DNA of 64,000 nt from assembly GCF_002161235.1 (NCBI RefSeq), contig NZ_NFHE01000009.1:32780-96779 (forward strand), given 5' to 3'. The stretch's first letter is position 1; every line of letters begins with the position of its first letter. Under the pieces are notes generated by a model. That model ran no database searches, was not told the origin of the DNA, and saw nothing but the letters and a program-made list of their open reading frames with translations. This DNA comes from Pseudoflavonifractor sp. An85 (GTDB taxonomy: Bacteria; Bacillota; Clostridia; Oscillospirales; Oscillospiraceae). Position numbers and translations under genes: made by a program. This document shows positions 34,457 through 45,094 of the stretch, piece by piece.

Positions 34457-35524
34457 TTATTCTACAGGTACCACCCAGCCGTGGGTGTCGGGCAAGGTGC
34501 CCCACTGGATACCGGTGAGGGTGTCGTACAGCTTTTGGGTCAGCGCGCCGATGTTGCCGCCGCTGACCTCTACCTTCTGCTCCTCCCAGGCCAACAGGCC
34601 GATGGGGGAGACCACAGCGGCGGTGCCGGTACCCCAGGCCTCTTCCAGGGTGCCAGCCTTGGCGGCATCAAACAGCTCTTGGGCGGTGATGAGCCGCTCC
34701 TCCACGGGGATGCCCCAATCCTTCAAAAGCTCCAGGCAGCTCTTGCGGGTGATGCCGGGGAGCACCGAGCCGGTGAGCTGGGGGGTGATGACGGTGCCGT
34801 TTACCTTGAACAGCACGTTCATGGCGCCCACTTCCTCGATGTACTTGCGGTGTACGCCGTCCAGCCACAGCACTTGGGAGTAGCCCTGGGCCTCCGCCCG
34901 CTCTCCGGCCCGAATGGAGGCGGCGTAGTTGCCGCCGCACTTGGTGTAGCCGGTGCCGCCCTTGACGGCGCGCACGTCCTCACTCTCCACGTAGATCTTC
35001 ACCGGGTTGATGCCCTCGGGATAGTAGGCGCCCACGGGGCAGCAGATGATGGCGAAGAGGTAGCTGTGGGAGGCGTGGACGCCCAGGGAGCAGTCGGTGG
35101 CAATGATGAAGGGGCGGATGTACAGGGAGGTACCCAGCTTATGGGGTACCCAGGCCTCGTCCACCTTCACCAGAGCCTTGACGGCCTGGACAAAATCCTC
35201 CTCGGGGATCTCGGGGATGCACAAACGCTGACAGGAGGAGTTCAAACGTCGGGCATTCTCCACCGGGCGGAACAGCTGCACCTTCCCCTCGGGGGTACGA
35301 TAGGCCTTGAGCCCTTCAAAAATCTCCTGGGCGTAGTGGAATACCATGCAGGAGGGCTCCATGGACAAAGGGCCGTAGGGTACCACCCGGGCATCGTGCC
35401 AGCCCTGGCCGGCATCGTAGTTCATCAAAAACATGTGGTCGGTAAAGGTCTTACCGAATTTCAGGGTGTCAGGGTCGGGCAGAGGCTTGCGCTGAGCAGC
35501 CAGGTTCACTTGAATATCCAGCAT
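34457..35524 (-). CDS. ilvE: branched-chain amino acid aminotransferase
   Basis: 355 residues from ATG 35524 (AAAGGAG upstream); the longer frame to 35614 has no such site. The class IV aminotransferase pattern is seen: MEPSCMVFHYAQEIFEGLKA, the PLP-Lys in GGTGYTKCGGNYAAS, and EAWGTGTAAVVSP near the C-terminus. It catalyses the last step of Leu, Ile and Val synthesis. It is monocistronic with its own promoter. No T-box was seen in the 150-base leader. Confidence 0.95.
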   Translation of the reverse strand: MLDIQVNLAAQRKPLPDPDTLKFGKTFTDHMFLMNYDAGQGWHDARVVPYGPLSMEPSCMVFHYAQEIFEGLKAYRTPEGKVQLFRPVENARRLNSSCQRLCIPEIPEEDFVQAVKALVKVDEAWVPHKLGTSLYIRPFIIATDCSLGVHASHSYLFAIICCPVGAYYPEGINPVKIYVESEDVRAVKGGTGYTKCGGNYAASIRAGERAEAQGYSQVLWLDGVHRKYIEEVGAMNVLFKVNGTVITPQLTGSVLPGITRKSCLELLKDWGIPVEERLITAQELFDAAKAGTLEEAWGTGTAAVVSPIGLLAWEEQKVEVSGGNIGALTQKLYDTLTGIQWGTLPDTHGWVVPVE

Positions 35525-35647
35525 GGAACTCGTCTCCTTTACACAGTAAAGCGGTAAAAGCATCTGGTGAGAAGATTGCGCCAACCGAGAAGACCGGCTC
35601 GCGCAGAAGTTCAAACAGGCAAATACCTACTATGGATGATGGCATTT

Positions 35648-35676
35648 ATTATAGCAACTGCAGGCATAATGTGCAA
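35648..35676 (-). promoter_or_regulatory. promoter of ilvE
   Basis: On the minus strand TTGCAC (35671-35676) and TATAAT (35648-35653) are 17 bp apart. It stands back to back with the gdpP promoter in the 369-base gap 35525-35893, which holds no other feature I can see. Confidence 0.8.
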
Positions 35677-35749
35677 TGGCATTTTTTCCGAATCTGCCCA
35701 GCCATACCAGTCTGCTTCCATTTTCATTGCCATTTCTCCATCCCTTCCC

Positions 35750-35778
35750 TTGTTTTTAGAGCGGGAATTTGATATAAT
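35750..35778 (+). promoter_or_regulatory. promoter of the gdpP-rplI-dnaB run
   Basis: TTGTTT (35750-35755) and TATAAT (35773-35778) are 17 bp apart, leaving a leader of about 110 bases before gdpP. Confidence 0.75.
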
Positions 35779-35893
35779 GATTCATCTATATGGGATTTTG
35801 TATTTTCATGGGGATTTGGGGCAAAATGAGGCCCAAACACCCGGAAGGATACCGTTGAAATCATACATGTTGGGACAAAAAGGAGTGGATGAG

Positions 35894-37915
35894 ATGAACC
35901 AGACATTGTCCCGATTGCTGGGCCCCCGATTTGGCCTGTATTTTTTGGTTATGATTGTCTTTGCCGCCATGACTGCCCTAATGGGGGAGACGGAGGTGGC
36001 GTTGGGACAGGCGGCGGTGGTGCTGGTGCTTTACCTGGTGTACCTGCGGGCATCCTTGCAGCGCCGCCGGGAGGCCACCCGTTATCTGGATCAGCTGTTG
36101 GGCAGTGTGGACGAGGCCACCCGGGACAGCACCTTGAACTGCCCTCTGCCGGTGGTGATGTTCCGCCCGGATACCGAGGAGATCGTGTGGTCCAACGACC
36201 GCTTTCTCCACCTGTCTGGGGACCGGGGACGGCTGTTTGACACCAAACTCACCGACTTAGTGCCTCAGTTTGACAGCCGTTGGCTGCTGGAGGGCAAGCA
36301 CGAGTGCCCCCACGAGGTGCCTTTGGGCCGTCGCCGCTACCAGGTGTTTGGCAACGTGGGCCGCACCCAGGAGGATGGCCGGGAAAGCCTGCTGGCCACC
36401 ACCTATTGGCTGGACGTCACCGAGGCCAGCAATCTGAAGGAAATTTACCAGGCCACCCGGCCTGTGGTGGCCATTTTGTTGCTGGACAACTATGAGGACA
36501 CCATCAAGGGGCTGCCGGAAAACGTGGCCTCCAACATGCTGGCGGAGATCAACCAGCGCTTCACCCAGTGGATGGGAGATGTGGGTGGTATCTTCTGCCG
36601 CCTGGACCGGGACCGCTTCCTCTACATCTTTGAGGAGCAGTACTTGCAGAGCTACAAGGAGGAGAAGTTCTCCATTCTGGACAGTGTTCGGCAGGTGCAG
36701 ACCCCCAGCGGCATCCCCGTGACCCTGTCGGTGGGGCTTGGCGTGGACGGGGAGACCCCGGCAGAGCTGTTCCGCTTTGCTTCCCTGTCCGTGGAGATGG
36801 CTCTGTCCCGTGGCGGCGACCAGGCGGTGGTGAAAAACCGCTTCAACTTCGAGTTCTTCGGCGGACGGGCCAAGGAGACGGAAAAGCGCACCAAGGTAAA
36901 AAGCCGCGTGATGGCCTCCGCCCTGGGCGAGCTGGTGGCGGACGCCTCCTGCGTGTTCGTCATGGGCCACGCCGCTGCCGATATGGACGCGGTGGGCGCT
37001 GCCGTGGGTGTGTGTGCCATTGCCCGGAAAAAGGGCGTGCCCCACTACATCGTCCGGGAGAGCGGCCCCACCCCCGCCGACCAGCTGTACCGGAAGCTGG
37101 AGGGGATGGAGCAGTATAAAAACCTGTTTTTGTACACCCAGGAGGCCCTGTTGAAGGCGGATTCCCGGTCCCTGCTGGTGGTGGTGGACACCAACCGTCC
37201 CGAGCAGGTGGCCAGCCGAGAGGTGCTCCAGTCCTGTAACAAGGTGGCGGTCATCGACCACCACCGTCGGGCTGCCACCTACATCGAGGGGGGCGCGCTG
37301 TACTTCCACGAGCCCTATGCCTCCTCCACCTGCGAGCTGGTCAGCGAGCTGCTCAGCTACCTCATGGAGCCGGGAGATCTGCTGCGGGGCGAGGCGGAGG
37401 CCATGATGGCGGGCCTGATGCTGGATACCAAAAACTTCACCATGCGCACGGGCGGGCGTACCTTTGAGGCCGCCGCCTTCCTGCGCCGGGCCGGCGGCGA
37501 CACCGGTGAGGTGAAGAAAATGTTCCAGACCGACCTGGCCGACACGGTGGCCAAGTATGGCATCATTCAAAACGCCAAAATGTACCGGCAGGACATCGCC
37601 ATTGCGCCGGTAGACCACACCGTCAATCGGGTCACGGCTGCCCAGGCAGCCGATGAGCTGTTGAATATTGCTGGTATCAACACCTCCTTCGTGCTCTACC
37701 CAGACGGAGACCGGGTGGTGGTGTCGGCGCGCAGCATCAACGACACCAATGTCCAGGTGATTTTGGAGGCTCTGGGCGGCGGCGGCAACGCCGGAGCAGC
37801 CGGAGCCCAGATCACGGGGCAGACGTTGAAGCAAGTGACGGAATCCCTCATGGCCACTCTGGAGCGGTACTTCAAGACCGACGACCCGGAGGAGATGGGG
37901 GAAGAGGAGGAGTAA
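35894..37915 (+). CDS. gdpP: GdpP-type c-di-AMP phosphodiesterase
   Basis: 673 residues from ATG 35894 behind AAAAAGGAG. Two N-terminal membrane helices (about 12-50), a PAS-like domain (about 80-170), a degenerate GGDEF (about 190-310) and a DHH domain (GHAAADMDAVG near 357 and VIDHHRRA near 455) are followed by DHHA1. This is the layout of the membrane phosphodiesterase that degrades c-di-AMP. One oddity: the DHHA1 glycine motif reads GGGGNAGAAG, with Asn where His is usual. gdpP-rplI-dnaB is a classic Firmicutes order. Confidence 0.92.
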   Translation: MNQTLSRLLGPRFGLYFLVMIVFAAMTALMGETEVALGQAAVVLVLYLVYLRASLQRRREATRYLDQLLGSVDEATRDSTLNCPLPVVMFRPDTEEIVWSNDRFLHLSGDRGRLFDTKLTDLVPQFDSRWLLEGKHECPHEVPLGRRRYQVFGNVGRTQEDGRESLLATTYWLDVTEASNLKEIYQATRPVVAILLLDNYEDTIKGLPENVASNMLAEINQRFTQWMGDVGGIFCRLDRDRFLYIFEEQYLQSYKEEKFSILDSVRQVQTPSGIPVTLSVGLGVDGETPAELFRFASLSVEMALSRGGDQAVVKNRFNFEFFGGRAKETEKRTKVKSRVMASALGELVADASCVFVMGHAAADMDAVGAAVGVCAIARKKGVPHYIVRESGPTPADQLYRKLEGMEQYKNLFLYTQEALLKADSRSLLVVVDTNRPEQVASREVLQSCNKVAVIDHHRRAATYIEGGALYFHEPYASSTCELVSELLSYLMEPGDLLRGEAEAMMAGLMLDTKNFTMRTGGRTFEAAAFLRRAGGDTGEVKKMFQTDLADTVAKYGIIQNAKMYRQDIAIAPVDHTVNRVTAAQAADELLNIAGINTSFVLYPDGDRVVVSARSINDTNVQVILEALGGGGNAGAAGAQITGQTLKQVTESLMATLERYFKTDDPEEMGEEEE

Positions 37916-37958
37916 CGTCCTTCTTTTAAGCAAACAATTTATCTAGGAGGAACACATC

Positions 37959-38408
37959 ATGAAAGTGATTTTACAACAGGACGTGAAGGGCCACGGCAAG
38001 AAGGGCCAGATGGTGGAGGTTTCCGACGGGTACGCCCGCAACTTCCTGCTTCCCCGCAAGCTGGCGGTGGAGGCCAGCGCCGAGAACATCAACACCATGA
38101 AGATGCAGGACAAGGCCCGCCGTGCCAAGGAGGCCGAGGAGCGCGCTGCCGCTCTGGAGCTGTCCAACCATCTGAAGGAGTGCCCGGTGAAGATCGTGGC
38201 CAAGGCTGGCCAGGGCGGCCGCCTGTTTGGCTCGGTGACCAGCAAGGAGATTTCCGAGGGCCTCAAGGAGCAGTACAACATCGACATCAACAAGACCAAG
38301 CTGGTGCTGGCCGACCCCATCAAGGCCTTTGGCACCTACGAGGTCAAGTGCAAGCTGGGCTATGAGATCACTGGCACCGTCCGCGTGATGGTGACCGAGC
38401 AGCAGTAA
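37959..38408 (+). CDS. rplI: 50S ribosomal protein L9
   Basis: 149 residues, the normal length. The N-terminal rRNA-binding domain starts MKVILQQDVKGHGKKG and contains the family pattern (VSDGYARNFLLPRKLA). A long connecting helix and the C-terminal domain follow. Start ATG 37959 follows CTAGGAGG. It lies between gdpP and dnaB. Confidence 0.98.
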   Translation: MKVILQQDVKGHGKKGQMVEVSDGYARNFLLPRKLAVEASAENINTMKMQDKARRAKEAEERAAALELSNHLKECPVKIVAKAGQGGRLFGSVTSKEISEGLKEQYNIDINKTKLVLADPIKAFGTYEVKCKLGYEITGTVRVMVTEQQ

Positions 38409-38444
38409 CCTTACACCTGTAACACATAGCTGGGAGGGATGAAA

Positions 38445-39803
38445 ATGGACGAATTGAATGGCTTGCGCATGCCCCATTCGGTGGAGGCGGAACAGGCAGT
38501 GCTGGGCTCCATGCTCATCGACGACCGGTGTATTCCCGACGTGGTGGCCCGGCTTACCCCCGATGACTTCTATCTGCGCCAAAATCGGGAGTTGTACCAG
38601 GTGCTGTTCACCATGTTCAACCGCTTCGAGACCATCGACCCGGTGACGGTACTGGACCGCATGAAGCAGGCGGGGGTGTACGACGAGAACACCTCGGTGG
38701 GTTACCTGCGCCAGCTCATGGAGATCACGCCCACGGCGGCCAACGTCATGGAGTATGTGAACATCGTCTCGGACAAAGCCCTCCTGCGCCGGGTGGGAGA
38801 GACAGCCGGGGAGCTGGAGGAGATGGTGCGCAGCGAAAGCGGCACCGCCCAGCAGATTTTGGAGGCCGCCGAACAGCGGATTTACGCCATCCGCCAGGGC
38901 CGTTCCGCCCAGGGCATGGCCCACATCGCCACGGTGATGAGCCAGGTGTGGGAGACCATCAAGGAGCGGCAGGAGAACGGGGCGGAGTTCCCCGGCATCT
39001 CCACCGGCCTCATTGACCTGGACCGCCGGATTTCCGGCTTAAACAACTCAGACCTTTTGATTCTCGCTGCCCGACCCGGCATGGGTAAGACCTCCTTGGC
39101 CCTGAACATCGGCCTGGAGGCGGGCAAACACTCGGGCAAGAGCGTGGCCATTTTCTCCTTGGAAATGAGCCGGGAGCAGCTGGGTCTGCGCCTGATTTCC
39201 ACCGAGTGCCTCATTGACAACAAAAAACTACTCACCGGCCGCATTGTGGGGGAGGAGGAGTGGTCCCGACTGGCCATGGCCGTGGCCACCCTCAGCCAGG
39301 CCAACATCTACATGGATGACGACTCCTCTCTGTCTGTAGCGGACATGAACGCCAAGTGCCGCCGCATCAAGGATTTGGGTCTGGTCATCGTGGACTACCT
39401 CCAGCTGATGACCTCCGCCGGAGGCCCCACCCGGGCCAGCGACAACCGCCAGCAGATCGTCTCCGACATCTCCCGTTCCATGAAGCTCATGGCTAAGGAG
39501 CTCAACGTGCCGGTGATCTGTCTGTCCCAGCTGTCCCGTGCCAATGAGAGTCGCTCGGCGGGCCAGCGTCGCCCCATGCTCTCCGATCTGCGTGAGTCCG
39601 GCTCCATCGAGCAGGACGCCGACATCGTCATGTTCATCTATCGAGAGAGCTACTACGAGGACGACACGGAGAACCCCAACGTGGCCGAGTGCATCGTGGC
39701 CAAAAACCGCCACGGCGAGACGGGCACCGTCATGCTGGAGTGGCGGCCGGAGTTCACCACCTTCCGCAATCTGGCCTATAACTACGACGAAGAGGACTAC
39801 TGA
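38445..39803 (+). CDS. dnaB: replicative DNA helicase
   Basis: 452 residues from ATG 38445, which is better spaced from GGGAGG than the ATG at 38439. The N-terminal helicase-loader-interaction domain begins MPHSVEAEQAVLGSM. The RecA-like domain has Walker A ARPGMGKTSLA, a Walker B-type LVIVDYLQLM and DnaB motif 4 (RESGSIEQDADIVMFI). It unwinds the fork ahead of the replisome as a hexamer. Its stop overlaps the tilS start (TGATG). Confidence 0.98.
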   Translation: MDELNGLRMPHSVEAEQAVLGSMLIDDRCIPDVVARLTPDDFYLRQNRELYQVLFTMFNRFETIDPVTVLDRMKQAGVYDENTSVGYLRQLMEITPTAANVMEYVNIVSDKALLRRVGETAGELEEMVRSESGTAQQILEAAEQRIYAIRQGRSAQGMAHIATVMSQVWETIKERQENGAEFPGISTGLIDLDRRISGLNNSDLLILAARPGMGKTSLALNIGLEAGKHSGKSVAIFSLEMSREQLGLRLISTECLIDNKKLLTGRIVGEEEWSRLAMAVATLSQANIYMDDDSSLSVADMNAKCRRIKDLGLVIVDYLQLMTSAGGPTRASDNRQQIVSDISRSMKLMAKELNVPVICLSQLSRANESRSAGQRRPMLSDLRESGSIEQDADIVMFIYRESYYEDDTENPNVAECIVAKNRHGETGTVMLEWRPEFTTFRNLAYNYDEEDY

Positions 39804-41110
39804 TGGGCTTTTCCTATCATCTCATTGCCCCGGGGGACAAGGTGCTGTGCGCTCTGTCCGGGGGCGCCGACTCCATGTACCTGCTCTGCCGTCTGGTGGA
39901 GGGGGCAGAGGAGGGCGGCTACCAGGTGGGCGCAGCCCACTACCACCACGGCATCCGGGCCTCCTCCGCCCAGGAGGAGGAGTTTGTCCGCGTCTGGTGT
40001 GAGTCTCACCACATCCCCCTTTTCGTGGGCCACGGCGACGTGCCCCGGGAGGCTGTCCGCAGGGGGCAGGGGGTGGAGGAGACCGCCCGAGCCATGCGCT
40101 ACGCCTTTCTCTACGAGACCGCCCGCCGGGAGGGGTACACCCTTCTGGCCACTGGCCACCACGCCGGGGACCAGGCAGAGACGGTGCTCATGCACCTGAT
40201 CCGCGGCTCTGGTCTGCGGGGTCTGCGGGGCATTCAGCCCCGGCAGGGGATGCTCATCCGGCCTATGCTGGAGGTGACCCGGGGAGAGGTGGAGGCGTAT
40301 GTGAGCCGATATCACGTCCCCCATGTGGAGGACGAGAGCAACGCCGACCCCGCCTACACCCGCAACCGGGTGCGCCATGAGGTGTTGCCCCTCTTGGAGC
40401 AGCTCAACCCCCAGGCGGTGCGCCACATCGCCCAGGCGGCAGCTAAGCTGCGGGAGGATGCCCAGCTTCTGGACACCTTGGCCCAGGATGTGACCGGGGT
40501 TACGGAAGAAGGGGACGGGGTAGTGCTGGACATTCCCCAGCTGCTGGCCCAGCCCAAACCCTTGGTGATGCGGCGTCTGGCCCAGATGCTCACTCAGTTG
40601 CACATCCACCCGTCCCAGACCTATCTGGATGGGCTGTATGGGCTCATGGCAGAGGGGCAGAGCGGGGCACGGCTGTATGTACCTGGATACACCGCCCGAA
40701 AAAGCTGGGACTACCTCACCATCACCCCGATGGGAGAGGTGGAGGAGCTTTTGCCGGTTGCCCTGAAGGACGGATGCACGGTATGGGGAGAATGGCGGGT
40801 GGAATGTCACCCGGCGGTATGTCCCCAAACCCCTGGGAAAGGGCTGTGGCTCACACCCGGGGACTATACCCTTCGCTCCCGCCAAGTGGGGGACACCTTG
40901 CAATTACCCAAGCGACCCACCAAGACGGTGAAAAAACTCATGATGGAGAAAAAAATCCCCGCTTCTCTGCGCCAATTCCTTCCGGTGCTGGCCCAGGGGG
41001 AGCGTGTGGCAGCGGTGGCGCTGTTGGGGGTGGATGCGGACTTTCTGGCGGCCCCCGGACAGCCTGCCCGATATATTACCATAACAAAGGAGAACGAAGA
41101 CCATGCATGA
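39803..41110 (+). CDS. tilS: tRNA(Ile)-lysidine synthase
   Basis: 435 residues. The PP-loop ALSGGADSMYLL (about 15-26) and the TilS pattern (TGHHAGDQAETVLMHLIRGS) are intact, and a C-terminal substrate-binding domain follows. It converts C34 of the CAU-anticodon tRNA-Ile to lysidine. The start overlaps the dnaB stop and the end overlaps hpt by 8 bases, so the tilS-hpt-ftsH order of many Firmicutes is kept. Confidence 0.96.
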   Translation: MGFSYHLIAPGDKVLCALSGGADSMYLLCRLVEGAEEGGYQVGAAHYHHGIRASSAQEEEFVRVWCESHHIPLFVGHGDVPREAVRRGQGVEETARAMRYAFLYETARREGYTLLATGHHAGDQAETVLMHLIRGSGLRGLRGIQPRQGMLIRPMLEVTRGEVEAYVSRYHVPHVEDESNADPAYTRNRVRHEVLPLLEQLNPQAVRHIAQAAAKLREDAQLLDTLAQDVTGVTEEGDGVVLDIPQLLAQPKPLVMRRLAQMLTQLHIHPSQTYLDGLYGLMAEGQSGARLYVPGYTARKSWDYLTITPMGEVEELLPVALKDGCTVWGEWRVECHPAVCPQTPGKGLWLTPGDYTLRSRQVGDTLQLPKRPTKTVKKLMMEKKIPASLRQFLPVLAQGERVAAVALLGVDADFLAAPGQPARYITITKENEDHA

Positions 41111-41645
41111 ACACGTGGAATCCATTCTGTATAGCGAAGAGCAGCTGAGGGAGCGGGTGAAAGAGCTGGGCGCACAGATCACCGCCGACTACGCCGGGAA
41201 GGAGCCTGTACTGGCCTCAGTGCTCCGTGGCTCCTACATTTTCATGGCTGACCTGACCCGGGCCATTGACCTTCCGGTGACGGTGGACTTTATGGCCGTG
41301 TCCTCTTACGGGGCCGGCACCAAGAGCTCCGGTCAGGTGGAAATCAAGAAGGACCTGTCCGACTCCATCGAGGGCCGGGATCTCATCATTGTGGAGGACA
41401 TTCTGGACTCGGGCAACACCCTGTACTACCTCATGGAAATTTTGAAGGCCCGCAAGCCCGCCTCCATCCGTATCTGCACCCTGATGGATAAGCCCGAGCG
41501 GCGCACCCAGCCCATTGTGGCCGACTATGTGGGTTTTGAGATCCCCGACGCCTTTGTGGTGGGATACGGCCTGGACTACGCAGAAAAGTATCGAAACCTG
41601 CCCTATGTGGGCATTTTGAAGCCCTCCGTCTACGGCGGGGAGTGA
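41103..41645 (+). CDS. hpt: hypoxanthine-guanine phosphoribosyltransferase
   Basis: 180 residues. The PRPP-binding motif [16 protein letters not shown] and the flexible loop [11 protein letters not shown] are present. It salvages hypoxanthine and guanine to IMP and GMP. Start ATG 41103 lies inside the tilS end after AAAGGAG. Confidence 0.97.
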   Translation: MHEHVESILYSEEQLRERVKELGAQITADYAGKEPVLASVLRGSYIFMADLTRAIDLPVTVDFMAVSSYGAGTKSSGQVEIKKDLSDSIEGRDLIIVEDILDSGNTLYYLMEILKARKPASIRICTLMDKPERRTQPIVADYVGFEIPDAFVVGYGLDYAEKYRNLPYVGILKPSVYGGE

Positions 41646-41679
41646 GCCCCAGCGGGGAAAAAAGGAGCTGTTTTCAATT

Positions 41680-43557
41680 TTGAATCGTGGAAAACAAATT
41701 CGCAGCGCTGTGGTGTACGTGGTGCTGGTGCTGCTGCTGGTGTGGAGCTTTGTGGCCTTCCGCAACACCCAACAGCAAAACTATGTCACGTACAGCCAGG
41801 TGCGCACCTACTTTTTGGAGGAGCAGGTGGCTGCTTTCCAGGTGTCCGATAACCAGACCCTGACCATGCAGCTGCAAAACGGGGAGAAGCGGTATCACCG
41901 TCTGGCGGATGTAGACCTGTTCTACAGCGACCTGGGAGATGAGATCGCCCAGCAGCAGGCAGATGGAACGTTGAAGGACTTTGACCTGGAGCCCGCCTAT
42001 GAGATGCCCCTGTGGCTGCAAATCACCATCCCCATTGTGGGTACTGTGGTGGTGGTCATGGTGATCTGGGGCGTGATGGCTATGCGCCAGCAAAACGCCC
42101 AGGGTGGTCAGGGCGGCATGAGCCGCTTTGGTAAGGCCCGCACCGTCCAGGGGGATGGCACCGTGAAGGTTACCTTTGCGGATGTGGCTGGTGCCGACGA
42201 GGAGAAGGCCGAGTTGCAAGAGCTGGTGGACTTTCTGCGTAACCCCCAAAAGTACATTGACCTGGGCGCCCGCATTCCCAAGGGCGTGCTGTTGGTGGGT
42301 CCTCCGGGCACCGGTAAGACCCTGCTGGCCAAGGCAGTGGCCGGGGAGGCGGGGGTAAAGTTCCTCTCCATTTCCGGCTCTGACTTTGTGGAGCTGTACG
42401 TGGGCGTGGGCGCCTCCCGTGTCCGCGACCTGTTCGACCAGGCCAAGAAGGAGTCTCCCGCTATTGTGTTCATTGACGAGATCGACGCTGTGGGCCGTCA
42501 GCGTGGCGCGGGCCTGGGCGGCGGTCATGACGAGCGAGAGCAGACCCTCAACCAGCTGCTGGTGGAGATGGACGGCTTTGCCGCCAACGAGGGGGTCATC
42601 GTGTTGGCCGCCACCAACCGTCAAGACATTCTGGACCCTGCCCTGCTGCGCCCCGGCCGGTTTGACCGCCAGGTGTATGTGGGCCGTCCCGACATGAAGG
42701 GCCGAGAGGAGATTTTGAAGGTTCATGTTCGGCGCAAGCCTTTGGCCGAGGATGTGGATCTGCGGGAAGTGGCCCGGGAGACCACCGGGTTTACCGGGGC
42801 TGACCTGGAGAACCTGATGAACGAGGCCGCCCTGCTGGCTGCACGGAAAAATCAGCCCTTCCTTACCCTGAAAGACATTCAGGAGTCGGTGATCAAGGTG
42901 ATTGCTGGCCCTGAGAAGAAGAGTCGGGCCCAGCTGGAGGAGGATCGGCGCATCACCGCCTACCACGAGGCGGGCCACGCCGTGGTCAGCCATGCATTGG
43001 TTACCCAGGACCCGGTGCATCAGATCACCATTGTCCCCCGTGGTCAGGCCGCCGGTATGACCATCAACCGGCCTCAGGAGGACCGAGGCCATGTGAGTCG
43101 CCAGCAGCTGTGCGAGACCCTGTGCACCCTGTTGGGTGGCCGGGCCGCCGAGGCCCACGCCCTGGGATTTGTGTGCACCGGCGCCATCAGCGACCTGCAG
43201 CGGGCCTCTTCCATCGCCCGGGACATGGTCACCAAGTACGGTATGAGCGAGAAGCTGGGGCTGGTCACCTTCTCCTCCGAGCATGACGAGGTATTCATTG
43301 GCCGCTCCATGGCCCAGGCCAAGCCCTACTCGGAAGAGACCGCCGCCCTCATTGACGGCGAGGTGAAGCGCCTGCTGGACGATGCCTACGCCCAGTGTCA
43401 GGACATTTTGAAGCGGGACAGCGACAAGCTGGAGCTGGTGGCCCGCTATCTGCTGGCCTTTGAGACCATGGATGCCGATACCTTCCAGATGGTATATGAC
43501 GATCCCCAGGCTCTGGCCCAACAAATCCCCGCAGAGGAAGTGGAGAAACATGGATGA
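41680..43557 (+). CDS. ftsH: ATP-dependent zinc metalloprotease FtsH
   Basis: 625 residues. Two membrane helices (about 8-25 and 109-134) enclose a short extracytoplasmic domain. An AAA+ domain ([13 protein letters not shown], then [13 protein letters not shown]) and the zinc protease motif HEAGH follow. It degrades membrane and regulatory proteins. The start is a TTG at 41680, 12 bases after AAGGAG; no ATG fits in that position. The stop overlaps lepB. Confidence 0.97.
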   Translation: MNRGKQIRSAVVYVVLVLLLVWSFVAFRNTQQQNYVTYSQVRTYFLEEQVAAFQVSDNQTLTMQLQNGEKRYHRLADVDLFYSDLGDEIAQQQADGTLKDFDLEPAYEMPLWLQITIPIVGTVVVVMVIWGVMAMRQQNAQGGQGGMSRFGKARTVQGDGTVKVTFADVAGADEEKAELQELVDFLRNPQKYIDLGARIPKGVLLVGPPGTGKTLLAKAVAGEAGVKFLSISGSDFVELYVGVGASRVRDLFDQAKKESPAIVFIDEIDAVGRQRGAGLGGGHDEREQTLNQLLVEMDGFAANEGVIVLAATNRQDILDPALLRPGRFDRQVYVGRPDMKGREEILKVHVRRKPLAEDVDLREVARETTGFTGADLENLMNEAALLAARKNQPFLTLKDIQESVIKVIAGPEKKSRAQLEEDRRITAYHEAGHAVVSHALVTQDPVHQITIVPRGQAAGMTINRPQEDRGHVSRQQLCETLCTLLGGRAAEAHALGFVCTGAISDLQRASSIARDMVTKYGMSEKLGLVTFSSEHDEVFIGRSMAQAKPYSEETAALIDGEVKRLLDDAYAQCQDILKRDSDKLELVARYLLAFETMDADTFQMVYDDPQALAQQIPAEEVEKHG

Positions 43558-44131
43558 TGAAGTGCGGGAGGTTGTCACTCCCCCATCCAGAACCCAGAAG
43601 GACACCTCTCTGGGGTATGAATTGTATTTGAACGTTCGCACCTTGGTGTTTGTACTGGCTGCCCTCATTTTGGTGTTCACCTTTGTGGTGCGCATCATTG
43701 TGGTCAGCGGCGAATCCATGGAGAACACCCTGCAAAATGGAGATTCCATGCTGGTGTGGTGCCTGGGCTATGAGCCCAAGCAGGGGGACGTGGTGGTGGT
43801 GACCCAGCGGTCCTACCAAAACGACTCCCTGGTCAAGCGGGTCATTGCCACGGAAGGCCAGCGGGTGGACATCGACTATGAGACCAGCACCGTCTATGTG
43901 GACGGCGTGGCCTTGGAAGAGCCCTATATCAAAGAGGCCATGCAAATACCCATTTACGGGGAAGGTGTCAACCATGTGACGGTGCCGGAAGGGTGCATCT
44001 TCGTCATGGGAGACAACCGCAACGACTCCGCCGACAGCCGTTACCCGGACATCGGGGTCATTGACACCCGCTGCGTCATTGGCCGAGCGGTGATGGTGCT
44101 CTTTCCCTTCCAGGACTTTACCCTGTTGTGA
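43550..44131 (+). CDS. lepB: signal peptidase I
   Basis: 193 residues from ATG 43550, which overlaps the ftsH stop. One membrane helix (about 30-52) is followed by the catalytic Ser in [10 protein letters not shown] and Lys in [11 protein letters not shown], plus [13 protein letters not shown]. It cleaves signal peptides outside the membrane. Confidence 0.95.
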   Translation: MDDEVREVVTPPSRTQKDTSLGYELYLNVRTLVFVLAALILVFTFVVRIIVVSGESMENTLQNGDSMLVWCLGYEPKQGDVVVVTQRSYQNDSLVKRVIATEGQRVDIDYETSTVYVDGVALEEPYIKEAMQIPIYGEGVNHVTVPEGCIFVMGDNRNDSADSRYPDIGVIDTRCVIGRAVMVLFPFQDFTLL

Positions 44132-44149
44132 TGGAAGGAGAGGAGTAGC

Positions 44150-45094
44150 ATGAACAAGCAACGACCTTACAAAGTCTATTGGCTGGTGTGGACCCTGGTG
44201 CTGGCTGCGGTGGCTGCCGCCGTGCGGCTGTGGCAGGAGGCCACCGCCTTTGAAGGGGAGTATGGCTTGCCCATTCCCGGGGCCACCGCCAGCGTGGTGC
44301 TGGTGTGCGTACTGGTGATGGCAGTGGCTGTTTTGGCCATGCTGGCTGCCCGTCAGCCTGTGGTCACCCCGCCCCGGGCCAAGGTTCGGGGCCGCCGGTG
44401 GGATATGAGCTTTTTTGCCACCGGGGACAGTGTGTTTCTGGCTCTGATGTGCATTTCCGCTTTCTGCGCTCTGGCCTCCGTGCCCATTCTCTTTACCAAA
44501 GGGCGGGCTCTGTGGAAGGCCTATCAGGTAGCTCTGGCCATGAAGACCTGGAGGGGCGGAGACAACGGCGTGCTGGGCATGGTCACTGCGGTGTTGGCCC
44601 TGCTAGCCTTCTTCGGCTTGCTGCAAATTGGCCGGGAGGGCTTCCGGCCCGGACGGAGAGGAAAGGGCGGCTTCTGGGCGGCCCTGCCCGCCTGTGCGGG
44701 CTGCGGCTGGCTGCTGGGTACCTACCGCAACTGCGCTGCCGACCCGGTGCTGTGGGACTATGTGCCTTTGCTTTTGGCGGTAATCGCCGGAATGTTGATG
44801 TATATCGACTGGGCGGGTATGTCCTGTGCCGCCGCCCGGCCCCGGCGTATGCTGTGGCTGGCGGGGATGACGGTGGTGTGCTCCTGGGTGGCCCTGGCCT
44901 CCCGGCCGGACACCGGAACAACTTTGCTGCTGGTGTCCCAGTGGGTGGCCGCTGTGGCTGCCCTGCATCGCCTGCCCATCAACTTGCAAAACCCGCCCAC
45001 GGTGGGCTCGGAGGAAAAGCTGAGCGCCCCGACGGGAATGCCCCAAGAGATCGAGATTCCCATGGAGAACAAGGAGGAGGATACCCATGTCTGA
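44150..45094 (+). CDS. polytopic membrane protein of unknown function
   Basis: 314 residues behind AAGGAGAGGAG. About eight hydrophobic segments (near 8-28, 46-67, 93-113, 139-159, 171-188, 200-219, 230-247 and 254-270) and an acidic cytoplasmic tail are seen. I recognise no family or catalytic motif. It lies between lepB and metG and overlaps metG by 8 bases, so it belongs to the same operon. Confidence 0.8.
   Translation: MNKQRPYKVYWLVWTLVLAAVAAAVRLWQEATAFEGEYGLPIPGATASVVLVCVLVMAVAVLAMLAARQPVVTPPRAKVRGRRWDMSFFATGDSVFLALMCISAFCALASVPILFTKGRALWKAYQVALAMKTWRGGDNGVLGMVTAVLALLAFFGLLQIGREGFRPGRRGKGGFWAALPACAGCGWLLGTYRNCAADPVLWDYVPLLLAVIAGMLMYIDWAGMSCAAARPRRMLWLAGMTVVCSWVALASRPDTGTTLLLVSQWVAAVAALHRLPINLQNPPTVGSEEKLSAPTGMPQEIEIPMENKEEDTHV

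Noticed and set aside
32598..34505. 635-residue minus-strand frame opposite pyrG
   Set aside because: Antisense shadow of pyrG; no family resemblance and no start signals.
41674..43749. 691-residue minus-strand frame opposite ftsH
   Set aside because: Antisense shadow; His/Gly/Leu-rich as expected from codon bias on the coding strand.
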